From Dactylonectria macrodidyma (lineage: Eukaryota > Ascomycota > Sordariomycetes > Hypocreales > Nectriaceae), in contig JAGMUV010000007.1 in NCBI GenBank assembly GCA_020744425.1, positions 2,046,001-2,110,000 of the forward strand: 64,000 nucleotides of DNA, in the 5' to 3' direction. The notes beneath the pieces are model-generated. The model searched no databases. It saw only the letters and a program-made list of their open reading frames with translations, and was not told the origin of the DNA. Numbering within the stretch: position 1 is the stretch's first letter; each line of letters opens with the position of its first letter. Below are positions 1-10,709 of this stretch, piece after piece. The position numbers and the translations under genes are program-made.

Positions 1-1730
1 AGCCTCAAGACTCAAGTCGGTCGCGCGTGGTTCGGATTCGGCAGGGTGGGACTAGTGAAGGTGCAGGCGCTCTGATAATCTGCAATCTGTCGAGGAGGAG
101 ACCCTGCTGGCTGCTTGGAAGTAAGGTACCTGACAGTGCTGCCCTGTAAAGTGTGGGCCTAGGTACCTCTATCGCGGGTGGGTACTACCGCTGAATTGAT
201 TGCAGGGGGGTTGGGAGAACCCTGGACATCCCCTAGAACGCCCAGGCCTCCGCTGGAGCCGGGGATTAGCTCAGCGCACTTAGTGGGCCACCCAACGCCA
301 AGCATCGCTGAAACGCTTCCGCTGAACCATACCGTTGGGGAACTTATTCTCTCCTGTCAACACCACAACGACTTAAAGTAGCCCTTCTAACAGCCCAGCT
401 AATAGTAACTTCCTAGCACACGGCCAAGGAGTATGAGGAATAATTACACCGGCGATACGAGGAATTAAATTCCTCCTCTCGTCGCCGAGGCCGTTCGTGA
501 TGAATGAGCTCTTCCTACCTATGCTGGATCCAGTATCCAATAACCGTTGAGGGGCGACGGACCGGACCAGGCCTGCATCGTTGGGTTTAATTAGACCCTA
601 ACACATTGGTTCAACCAGACACCCGAAGTACGTACGTACGTATCTACCTTGCGTAATTACTTCGTAGTCTATCTCAAGGCCAGGTATCAACTGCATAGGG
701 GAGGAGGGAAGCCAGCGACTCAAATAAAAGCCGAATACTAAGTAGTAGAAGCTGCTACCAATGCTTTGCTCAACATGCATTTCATCGCAGATCAGTGATG
801 TTTTCGAGACTCCACGGTCCGTCCCCTGGGTCCTGTCATCGGCTTTTATTAGCTTTTCTGTTGCGCTGCTCCCTCACCTCTGACGTCGCTACCCCTGGCT
901 ATACCCACTACGTGGCATCTCAATGATTCAGTACAGTTGTCGCGCGCAAAAACACGAGGTCGGAGCATCACCACGGATGAACCATTACTACAAAATCCGA
1001 TGGAAAAAAACCATTAACGGGCTCTTCATCGGGTTTTCGTCTTCCAACTCGCATCGGGTGACCACAATTCAACATAATCAGACGATTCAATACGAGCAGA
1101 CCAAGTGGGCAGACGCTCAAATATGCCAGCCATGGCTGTTCTAGTGCCAGCCCACCAATACCAAATGCAGGATGCCACATGCAAAAAAAGGCAAGGAGGC
1201 CTAGTCAATCTACAACTCTAACAGCTCTGATCTTGGGATCGTCAGACTCTAACGGTGGAGAAAAACCGAACCCCAAGCCAAGAACTGCGCACTGAAACTA
1301 CTGAGAACTAATTACCCTAGACTGCATTCCAGCTGAGACGAACCTTGCAGCTTTTGAGGCAAAGCGCCAAGAAGAACACCACTGACAAGCCAATGCCAAA
1401 GCTCTTGCACGGGCTTGTTCCACATTCGAAACGGACCCGGCTTTGGTCGAAACCCCTGACCGGATGCGTTCTGCCGTCATGAGTGAGCAAAGGGTAAGCA
1501 ATAACTAGTCAGACGCCCCAACCAGCACAGTCAGACTGATGGCATATTTTCCCAGTCATCGCGTGGTATTTTAATCATTTTAAAATCCCCTCTCTTTGTC
1601 TATATCTCTTGCGACCCATTAGCCTTCGTTGTTGCTACAAGCGCCGTACTACACCTGTATCTATTTCGCATGTGCTAGCCCTCACTTCAGTAGCTTAAGG
1701 GCGTTGCGATCTTGTCGCCCAAGTGTCACG
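1..1730. other. Intergenic, upstream of P450
   Basis: No gene recognised on either strand. The open frames are short and overlap on opposite strands without coding character. The stretch at about 622-645 carries runs of GTAC/ACGTAC, part of a short palindromic motif family seen in other gaps of this window. The last 200 bases before the P450 start are pyrimidine-rich and probably hold its promoter and leader. Confidence 0.6.
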
Positions 1731-3822
1731 ATGCAGTCCGTGCTGGCTCTCACCGGGATCATTACCGCGTTCTCGACATACTCATACATATCCAAGTTGC
1801 GACACAACATCGCCGAGGCTAAACGATCGGGTTTACCGTACATAGTCGCCCGTATGCTTCTCCCTCGCTCACCAGGGCACAACGCCACAGGCTGCTAATG
1901 CTTCCCTCGTCTTGCTAGCATGCTCACCCATTTTTCTGCCTTGGCAAATCACACATAAGCTCTGGCTCCCCATAATCAGGTCTTTTCCCAAGTCATGGTG
2001 GGAGGAGTGGCTTGAGTATGTTCAACTCGTATCTCCAGATATTACCCATAATATGTCACTGACACAGCCACCACCTGCGACAGTCCCTTGATCCCAGGCT
2101 TCACTTATCGCACTCGCCATGAAAGATTCGCCCGCCATGGAGACATCTTCATCGTTGTCTCGCCTGGAATGCTCTTCCTCATGGTGGCAAATGCTGAGGT
2201 CGTTTGCCAGCTCACCTCTAAGCCACAGCAATTCCCTAAGCTCACAGAGACGTATGAAATCCTGCGCCAGTTTGGTGATAATGTTCTTACATCGCCCGAG
2301 GGCCCGGTATGGCGCATGCATCGCAAAGTCACGTCTGCTTCCTTCAACGAGAAGAACACTGCAATCGTCTTCAAAGAGGCTATTCGACAAGCCCAGGGCA
2401 TGTTGAGGACTTGGACAGGGCCGACAGGCGAGAGGAACGAGACCATCAACTCATTGGATGTCGATACTATGCGACTTGCTTTGAACATCATTGCATACGC
2501 CGGCTTTGGGTTAGAATTACTCTGGCCGGGAGAAAAGTTGCCAGAAGGAGCCGACCAGAAACTCGCCAAGTACGGGTCACTGGAACCGGCTGCTGGTCAT
2601 AAGCTTAGTTTTGTGGACACAATCGCGACGATGTTGGAATACATCCTCCTGCTATTACTTGTACCTGGATGGGTATTGAGTATGTCATGTCCTCCACTAC
2701 AGCTTTGAGCAATGGTTCACTAACCAATATCTAGGGCTCATCCCATTTCAGAAGATACAGCGTGCGGCAGACTCTCGCGAAGACTGGATCAAGTACATGC
2801 GAGAGCTTCTTGATGAGAAGATAGAAGAAGCGGGGCGTGGAGAGCGTGTCGAAGGAATGGATTTAATGGGACGCCTTGTGAGGTCGAGCTACGGAGCTGG
2901 CCAGAAGTCTGGCGAGGCAGTACCTAAAAAGGGAACACTCGCACGAGAAGAAATCCTTGGGAATGCATTCATCATGTTGGTCGCGGGACACGAAACTACG
3001 GCCAATGCGATGCACTTTATTCTAATCGAGCTGGCAACCAACCCGGCCTCTCAACGAAGATTACACAAGGACATCGACGAGATGTTCGGAGATACCGACC
3101 CCAGCACTTGGGATTACGACAGCCTGATCAATCCTATGCTCGCCAGTATGCTGGGAGCATGTCTTAATGAGACACTGCGGATGATGCCAGCGGTAGTGGA
3201 AATTCCCAAGAAGGTCACGCCTGATCAGGACCAAGTCATTGTCATGGATGGACAGAAACACGTCTTACCCAAACGTACAATGATATCTTTGGTTGCCGTA
3301 TCTGTCCATCGAAACCCACGATATTGGCCGGCAAGGCCAAGCAAGATCCATACCGGGAAGGACGATATCAACGACTGGGTACCCGAACGGTGGTTCCGCA
3401 ATAGCCAAGGGGCCACCGACAAAACGGACACCAAAGATGACAGCGCCGAGGAAGATCTTGGCGAGGAGGTCACAAGCGCCGAGCTCTTCCGGCCCGAAAG
3501 AGGATCCTACATTCCATTCAGTGACGGGCCGCGGTCCTGTCTAGGGCGACGAATCGCGCAGGTCGAGATCATCGCCGCGCTGGCTGTATTGTTTCGCAGC
3601 CACAGCCTGGAGCTTGCGGTCGATGAATGGGCGACCGATGAGGAAGTCAACGAGATGAGCCGTGACGAAAGGGCCAGCGTGTATAAATCGGCACAGAAAA
3701 GCAGCCGGGCCAAGTTGGCTAGGGCTGTGTCGGTTCTAACGCTGAAACTAGACGGAGAGCATGTCCCAGTGAGGTTGGTGCGGAGGGGAGAGGAGAGGTT
3801 TGTGGATTGGGTGGATGAATGA
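1731..3822 (+). CDS. Cytochrome P450 monooxygenase, microsomal
   Basis: Four exons (1731-1851, 1919-2015, 2084-2679, 2735-3822) give 633 aa. The three introns of 67, 68 and 55 nt have GTATGC/GTATGT donors and CTAAT/CTGAC/CTAAC branch sites, and all junctions keep frame. The N-terminus is a hydrophobic anchor, so the enzyme is probably ER-bound and partnered by P450 reductase. Hallmarks are the I-helix oxygen-binding AGHETT at residues 355-360, the K-helix E417-T-L-R420, a PERW motif near 487-491, and the heme loop FSDGPRSCLG with Cys540 as thiolate ligand. The protein is longer than the usual 500-560 aa. The extra length lies in an acidic linker of about 40 residues between PERW and the heme loop and in an extended C-terminus. 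The substrate cannot be predicted. No terpene, polyketide or peptide synthase lies nearby, so there is no sign of a secondary-metabolite cluster. Class is certain; CYP family is unknown. Confidence 0.95.
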
Positions 3823-4218
3823 TGATACAATGTGGGTGGTGACATGTGTTGATGAGAATACTAGGGTGGATTGAAGCGAATACAGGAGATTCACGGTAGG
3901 TGTTGATAGTTTAAGTTAGCTGGTGTAGACTGGACGTCATACGCGGTGTCCGAGAGAGAGCAAAATGAAAGGGGTGCTAAATGTCTTTAGTACAAGCCAA
4001 CAAACTCAAAAGATGTTCCTCTTCAGTGAATCAATGTTACATCACTTCACACCAGCCAGCAAGCGAGGACATCCGTGTGAGTCATTTTCTTCTCGGCCCG
4101 TACCCATTACAAGAGTTGTTCTGGCCTTCAGCCTCCTTCTACATGTTCACAAGCGCGCACATACAGACGGGCAGTGCATAACGGCCCATAGAAGCTCTTC
4201 GTCATTCAACCACATGTC

Positions 4219-4435
4219 ATGGACTGGGATGATGCACGCAACCTCCTCAACCAGATGAAACGATCATATATAAGAGACATCAAGAACCACTCCAGTATGC
4301 TCTTGACGCATTGGGAGAACAAGATCAAGCCTTTCTTGCAGAAAATTTCCGGTCGCGAATCTGATGACAAGGCAACCACTTGAGGAGGAAGATAGTTTGG
4401 AAGACAGCTATTATGAAGAATAAGATGCTTCCAGT
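4219..4435 (+). pseudogene. Coding-like remnant with frameshift, family unknown
   Basis: An ATG at 4219 opens a 54-codon frame ending in TGA at 4381-4383. Its peptide begins MDWDDARNLLNQMKRSYI and is amphipathic and highly charged, unlike random translation. At about position 4369 the sense appears to move one base to the next frame, which continues RQPLEEEDSLEDSYYEE to a TAA. After that stop the same frame still reads plausibly for about 18 codons until a TAG. Together this resembles an old gene broken by a frameshift and stops, or an exon of a gene I cannot assemble. I do not recognise the family. A real short protein of 54 aa is the main alternative. Confidence 0.3.
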
Positions 4436-4985
4436 TCAAAACAATGGAGACGCAGTTCCTCAGTTGCCATGCAACAGTAGACCAATGGGCTAACTGTAAA
4501 TTCCCTGCTTTGACTGGTGCTGTTGAAGGGGAGAGAATCAGGGCTAAGCGCACATTGCCCGAGGGTTGACTGATATTGAAATCCATTCCAAAAGATGTGA
4601 GTAAAGGAGCTTAGCAAAGCGACCTATGTTATAACACATAGTTAAGGAGCGCTCATGCCTTCCATCGTTAAGGTTTGGTGGTGGTGAAAGTAAGAGTCCT
4701 CACTCAATCACTGCCTCATCTCGTAGGCTGACACTGGGACGACGTAAAGCTGGTCATTGACTCCTTTCTGTCCTTCTTCCTCATTCGCTCTCTCCTCCAT
4801 CCATTCTCTTCTTCACCTATTCCCACTCGCACCCCCCCTTTTCCTTCACCCATTTCTCCTATTTCAGCTCCGCAGCTTTCGCCTTTCACATTGTGGCCTT
4901 GGCTAAACACGACCTGCTTTCTTCAACAAGTCTCCCGTTTTCTTTAGGCTATCTTTAATTCTACACCACCTTCAAACTCAAGGGG

Positions 4986-5153
4986 ATGCGTGCACTTACT
5001 CTACTCCTCAGCTTGTCATGTCTCAGGTGGCTAACATTACACCTTGCTGTAGTCTTGGGCACGTCTGATCTCTCCCTTATTGGGTCCCACAAAACTTCCA
5101 GTTTTAAACCCTATTCCCTCCATACCTACCTCAAGTACCGTCGCACATTCTAA
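4986..5153 (+). other. Possible small ORF with signal-like N-terminus
   Basis: An ATG at 4986 follows a pyrimidine-rich stretch and opens a 55-codon frame to a TAA at 5151-5153. Its first 25 residues (starting MRALTLLLSLSCLRW) are hydrophobic, like a secretion signal, and the rest is basic. It could be exon 1 of a longer gene: a GTACCG donor candidate lies near its end, and open frames continue at 5193-5340 and 5471-5700. It could equally be part of the same decayed locus. No homologue is recognised. Confidence 0.2.
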
Positions 5154-5470
5154 TCTTGTAACCGGTGAGCTTGGTTCTCGAAGATTGAGAACTAGCTCCT
5201 TCGAGGCAAAAATCAAGCAAATGTGAGGCAAAAGAAAAAGACATACAACAGCGAGGATTCCCCGGTCGTCACCGACCCGAGTACTAATTCGCCGCTTCTC
5301 AGCTTGACTAAGGGAGAGCGGACGGGATCCCGTATTTTCTAAGAGCTATGGTCGTGTGTGGTGGCTTTAGCATTCTCCTGGGTCAAGTGCGGGCAGAGGC
5401 GGCCTCATGGCCAGTCTAAGTCTTAGAGTACCGTTTTGAGGTACCACTCTCCTGATATTCCTTCGTTAGT

Positions 5471-5748
5471 ATCTGAAGGACGTTGCATTCTTTGTTTTCG
5501 GCGCATTGATACCTAACACAAAATCTGAAGATGCCCTCTGGATAGGTATGGAACGAGACTTTAAGAGGCTCATGGGTGTAATCCTCAAACTCAGAAAAGC
5601 CAACTATCGCTTAGTAAAAAGCGTCCAGTCTATGGCAAGGCGGGAGAAGGGGCCCGTGCACATCTATGTCAGAGAAGGCGAAAAGACAGTGTTGACTTAG
5701 ATGACAACGATGCATTTGATAGGGACTGGATAATGTAGACCCGAACAC
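5471..5748 (+). pseudogene. Coding-like remnant, family unknown
   Basis: The frame is open from 5471, just after a possible acceptor (TTCGTTAG), to a TAG at 5698-5700. It gives a basic peptide containing ERDFKRLMGVILKLRKANY and ending in EGEKTVLT. At about 5688 the neighbouring frame takes over with an acidic run (SVDLDDNDAFDRDWIM) before a TAG near 5746-5748. The change from one natural-looking frame to another suggests a frameshifted pseudogene exon. It may belong with the remnants at 4219 and 4986. Family not recognised. Confidence 0.25.
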
Positions 5749-7022
5749 TTCTGAACTTTATGAGAATAAAAGGGTACTAGTGGATAATCCTGATATCGAG
5801 ATGCAGTGTTTACTATGCCTCATTCAACATATGCCATTCGGTGATGTTCCTCTTTGCCGATTGAGTGTATGTGAACTAATTAGGTAGTCAGTAAAGTTGA
5901 TGAATGATGTGGCAGTTGGCTCATCTCCCGAACGGTGCCTTGATGTTCAGACTTGGGCCTCTGATTGGGTCAGGCGTCGTGGGAAGATTTGCATCCATGT
6001 GCAGCTAGATAAATAGAAACGGCGCATATTTTGTTAGCGTGCGTGATCAAAAAGAGTCACGCAATATCATTGGATGATAAAGAGCTGCGAATGTAAACAA
6101 CCGAATTTTTTAAGTATGCATATTGTCTTGTCATGTTGGTGTTTTTGTCTGCAAGTTGTGGCGGTTAAATTACCCTGGAGCAGATACATGGCAGATAGAA
6201 CACCAGGTTATCCGCCATGTGGAATGAGTGGAATAATGAGCGAATGCAGCTGGGCCATTCATCTTTCGGCAGCATGATGCCGTCAGACTACGTATTTATT
6301 TGATTTCCCATGTTCCTTTTGAAAGGTGACGGTGTGGAAGGTAGAATGCATGGAGCCACGGTGGGATGGAGGGGAAACCTGGAGGGACAATGGAAAGTGA
6401 CACAATGGAGGGGGACAGTACTGGAGGAGGGGGTTTGTTTACATTGGAAAACTGGGCCTCTGGAGCTCTTGGATGACGCTGGTTCTCGCTCCCCCGCAAG
6501 CTCATTGGTAATAATTAGGTCGTTATAGTGCATTATAGCGCAGATCTTCCACTGGCAGGTGCTGGAATTAGGCTTCCAGTGGCGGCGGCCCAGGGTTTAT
6601 AGGGACCTTCACTGACAACACCCGGAGCTCCAGTGGGTCACCCGCCTGTTCTGCCGCAGGTGTCCCCTCTCCCCCCCTGTCATTAACCACAACACGTTCC
6701 ACTCCTGGGACTCTGCGCCCGTAAAAAAGCGTACCCTAAGCCCAAAGCAAAAAAAACATAAACAACACGGCGGCCACCCACGCGGAACACGGGCCTCTCC
6801 CTCCCGCGCCATCACCCACGCAACCACCAAGACCAGCGACTCCAGCGACACCACCAAGAGCATCATCATCGTCATCAACCAGCATCGCCCCATCGCCTCT
6901 CGGCCTGTCCAAAAACCACTTCTACGATATCACCGTCTCGCTGCGCCAATTGACGCTCTCGAATCGCTCTTTGAAATCGCCTGCCCCTCGCGACACCGTC
7001 CTCAGCCCGTCCATCCATCATC

Positions 7023-8405
7023 ATGTCCAGCTGGTTGCGTAGCCAACGCAAAAGCGAGCTCGTTGGGCTCGCCGAGACTGTCGGTCTCCAAGAGTACGTC
7101 GTTTCCCGTCCAACCTTGACCCATTGAACGCCTCATGCGCAACACACTTCGAGGCGCTTTGCGCGGGACAGTTGCTGCGACGTTTGCTTTGCGCCGCACG
7201 CGCCATCATCGCCATGTCCATGATGCCATGCCCGTGTTTTGCGACGCGCCAGCGACCTCGTATGCGCCGCAACTCTGGGCGATACAAAGCTTCCTTTGAA
7301 AAGAGCACGCGCTGATCTGATCGCATTAGCTTCGAGAACTACAAGAAGAACGAACTCGAGGCTGCGCTCGACTCTTACCTCGCCGAGCATCACACGCGCT
7401 TCCACGCCCATCCGGAACTGACAGGCTACTTCAACAGCCGCTCCAAGGCCATGGGCTCCCCCGTCAAGAGGGAGACGCGCAAGGATGACGAAGACAAGGC
7501 CTTGAAGATCGTCCGCCGGAGACCTACCAAGCTATCTGAAGAGATCACGCCTGAGTGAGTTGCCTGAGCCCCTCGTTTCTCCCGCGCATGCCCACACGCG
7601 TTACGCACAAGACGCGTGTGAGGCTGAAGAGAATCTACGCCCCGCCTCCAAGACCTCACCAAGCTGACAAGAGTCCCTTTGCGCCAACAGGAGCGATGAG
7701 CCCGCCGCATCAACTACTGCCCTCATCCAGACGCCCGCTCGCAGCCTGTCCCAGGTCGCCGCGCGCATTCCCTTGCCCGCCACTCCCGCAGACGTGGCTC
7801 TGGCCGTCGATCGATCAACCCAGGTCGTGCGCCAACGTGTCTCCTCCATCTACCAGGAGAGCGGCATCACCGAGGTCAGCCACGCGACGCGCGAGACTCT
7901 CAGCACCGTCACTAGCATCCTCTTCTGTGTGGCCGCCTTTGAGCTGTGGAACGTACGCTGCGAGATCCTCAGCAACACCTTTGCCTTCACCATCCCGGCC
8001 ATCAGCGCCATCGGCACCCCCGACTACCCGGTTTATGTCCCTGACATGTTCTTGCTCCTCACCTCCAGCTTCTGGTCCCCCGCCCTAACCTGGGCACTCA
8101 CCAGCATTGTCCTTCCTGCCTTTGCTGGTTACTTCTTCAACCTGAGCGCCAACAGCGCCCCTTCTAACCGTCGCCGCTCGAGCACCAACAACGCCGAGTA
8201 TGTTGTCGACCCCTTGACCTTCAGCATCGTCAAGGCCCTCGTCTCGTACGTGGTATACGCCCAGGGCGTGACCTTTAGTGGCCTCTTGTCCGAGACCTCG
8301 GTCAAGCGTCTGAACCATGCCGTCTACGGCGGCTACAAAGGGATCCTGGTTGGCACTGCCATTACTGGCCTAGTCAGCATCTATGACGCTGTGTTGAGGA
8401 AGTAA
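7023..8405 (+). CDS. Conserved fungal membrane protein with SAP-like N-terminus
   Basis: Three exons (7023-7093, 7330-7554, 7691-8405) give 336 aa. Introns are 236 and 136 nt with GTACGT and GTGAGT donors, and joining restores frame exactly. The N-terminal part (starting MSSWLRSQRKSELVGLAE, then FENYKKNELEAALDSYLAEH) looks like a SAP-type helix-extended-helix that recurs in fungal nuclear-envelope and chromatin-linked proteins. After a basic linker come about four hydrophobic segments in the C-terminal 200 residues, including TVTSILFCVAAFEL, VYVPDMFLLLTSSFW, WALTSIVLPAFAGYFF and a final glycine-rich segment. This suggests an integral membrane protein, perhaps of the nuclear envelope or ER. 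No enzymatic motif is visible. I recall similar proteins only as conserved hypotheticals, so function stays open. Gene reality is well supported by codon use and intron structure. Confidence 0.85.
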
Positions 8406-10709
8406 AGCCTCCAGGCCGGAGACATGAGCAGTTGCAAACTGGTGCTGTCGCGCCGACCTGTGTGTCTCAAGTCCCACATGGGAAACATCTTTGTGGAATC
8501 ACCCCCATCCCGCCATCACCAAAGATGCTACCTCGATCAACAAACACCTTGCCACGAACTTCGATGATTGCACGCACCAAAACTGTTTTAATCACCCCCT
8601 CTCCCCAACCTCCACTCGCGTTCTTCAGATTATTATTCTTCAGGGGGCGTTGACGGCGTCGTGGGGCTTTTGATACCTTGGGGGTTTTGCTCTTCAACAC
8701 CTGCCGCTTCGACCTTCAGTCTGGTCTTGATTACTCTTGCTGTGTAATGAGAAGTGCGGGTTTGGGCTGTGGCGGCTGTGCCATTGCTGACATGGCCTGC
8801 CCACGCACTTTCAGTTGGCGAGGAGGCTCTCTGAGACCCCTCTAAAATGGTGCAACTCGGGACATTAGCTGGACTGGGAGCATAGCTGCGCGAATTCTTG
8901 GCTATGAGACGATTCTGATATCACTGCTGTGTTTTTCTTGGTTACCTGTTATTTATTTTTGGCTTTTTTGTTTTTTTACACCGAGCATTGTCCTTTTGGT
9001 TGGTATTGGGAGAAGAACATACAATCCGAACCCAGGTCGGCTGGATCAGGGTAACGCTGGGATTGGCGCCTTGAATGAGTGAACGAAGGAAGGATGGATG
9101 GATGGGATGGGTTTGGAGAATCGGTGGGCGGATGACTGGGTTCGTACATTGGGAATGGATTTACTATGCGTTTCGCGCTTCTTGTGCCACACCTGTCAAC
9201 TCTGCCGTGCTCTCCCGTTGTCGTTGCTATGCTTCACCAAGAGACACTTGATATGTTGTATGCTTGTTTCTTAGTGGCCCGTCAACTGTAAGAACTCATA
9301 CTCGGCGCGGTTGTGTGAGAGCGCACATGGATAAACCCGAGTCTTAGCTAGGACATGGTGTATCTGTCCGCAAGCGGTCTTGGTTGTACTGATTCGGGCT
9401 GAGAGCTGATAACACGCGCTTCTCAACTCTTGCTAACCCAGCCAACAACCTCGACCAACACTCGACACCAGCGTCGTTATCGCAAGTCTCTTTCATCGGC
9501 CACCCTCCCCAGCCTCCTTGCTTCCACACCACCGTTATGGAACATGAGCAAACCCCCACCGCTATTTCAATCACACAGCTAGCCTAAGCCGCAGCCTTGT
9601 CACCACTAGTTGCATCAATCCATGGTCCATTCCCCCCCCCCCCAACGCAAGTAGCCTTGCAGCGGTGTGTCGCTCGGATGTCCGGCGACATGTCCATATC
9701 TGGTCGGAAGCGGCACGGCGGGCCAGCTAATCTACATTTGGTATTCAGCTTCGATGGTCCCAAACACGACGTCATTTGCAGAACTTTTTCTCTTCCTTTC
9801 TCACTTAGAACGCGGCGGCAACGGCGGTATCCGCCAACTCCACCATCTCCTTGGCCTCGCATGCCCACCTCGTCGCTAAAAAAATGCTAACACCTTGAAC
9901 TCCTCCTCAACGTATCTCTTCAATGATATAGACACGCAAGCAGGCTGCGTGGCTAGAATCCACCTCAGGTCATCGACGCGTTGTGCCTCGCGTCTTATGT
10001 TTCCCGGAACTAGACTCTCGAAATGTCGCCTTTATCTGACTTGGAAGCCCATCATAACACGGTTGCAAAAAGGAGACATGAACATGTTTCAAAGCTGTTT
10101 GAATTCCACACCTACCTACGACCTCTTCTAATACTAGATCGAATCTATACAAGCGCACCGTGTTCACATTTGTCTTCCCAAAATCCCCCCAGCCTAAAAC
10201 GCCCCGTAGCATGGGCGGAGAACCTATTCCGCTCCTGGTCCCGGATGCCTCGTACCCAGAAACAACATGCCACACAGATAAAAGACAACAGAATCGACGT
10301 TTGGCAATGAAGAATGATAAAAAAAAAGAGGGAGGTGGTTAAACCCGCAGACGTCCTGGTTCCCTATCGAGGGATGCATTAAGATGGTGTCCCGACCTAG
10401 TTGCGAATGTACCCAAACTTGGAAAGGAAGAGAAGAGGTTTTAAGTAATAAAGGGTTTAGGTAGGTCTAGGTCGAGTCCGCTTGTCTGCGACGGATATGC
10501 AAATTGGCCAGAACAATGAAGTTGGATGAATGAATGCAAACATGCGCGTCGAGTCCCTCATGGCAAATTGCATGTATTGCGTGGCTCGGTGGTCGTCGGG
10601 TATATTTGTACAGATGCCCCCCCTGTGAGATGCATATGTGCGTGAGGTGATTGTCGTGTATGGTGAAATGATTTGCCTGGTTCATGTCGGCGAGAGGAAT
10701 GATGGCGCT
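8406..10709. other. Intergenic between convergent genes
   Basis: This holds the 3' flanks of the + membrane-protein gene and the - DUF3405 gene. I see no further gene. Visible are T-rich tracts at 8930-8980, a GGAT-type microsatellite at about 9090-9111, and a run of twelve C at 9632-9643. Short frames near 9584-9890 occur on both strands and look random. Confidence 0.6.
9632..9643. repeat. Poly-C homopolymer, 12 nt
   Basis: A run of twelve C residues in non-coding DNA. It is prone to length variation or sequencing error. Confidence 0.9.

Larger units (their letters stand above)
3823..7022. other. Long gap with decayed coding-like patches
   Basis: There is no intact gene between the P450 and the membrane-protein gene. 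Coding-like segments on the + strand at about 4219-4435, 4986-5153 and 5471-5748 are described separately. The stretch 4745-4980 is strongly pyrimidine-rich, like a fungal promoter or leader. The stretch 5750-6300 is more A/T-rich than its surroundings. The stretch 6600-7022 probably contains the promoter and 5' leader of the next gene. Confidence 0.5.
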
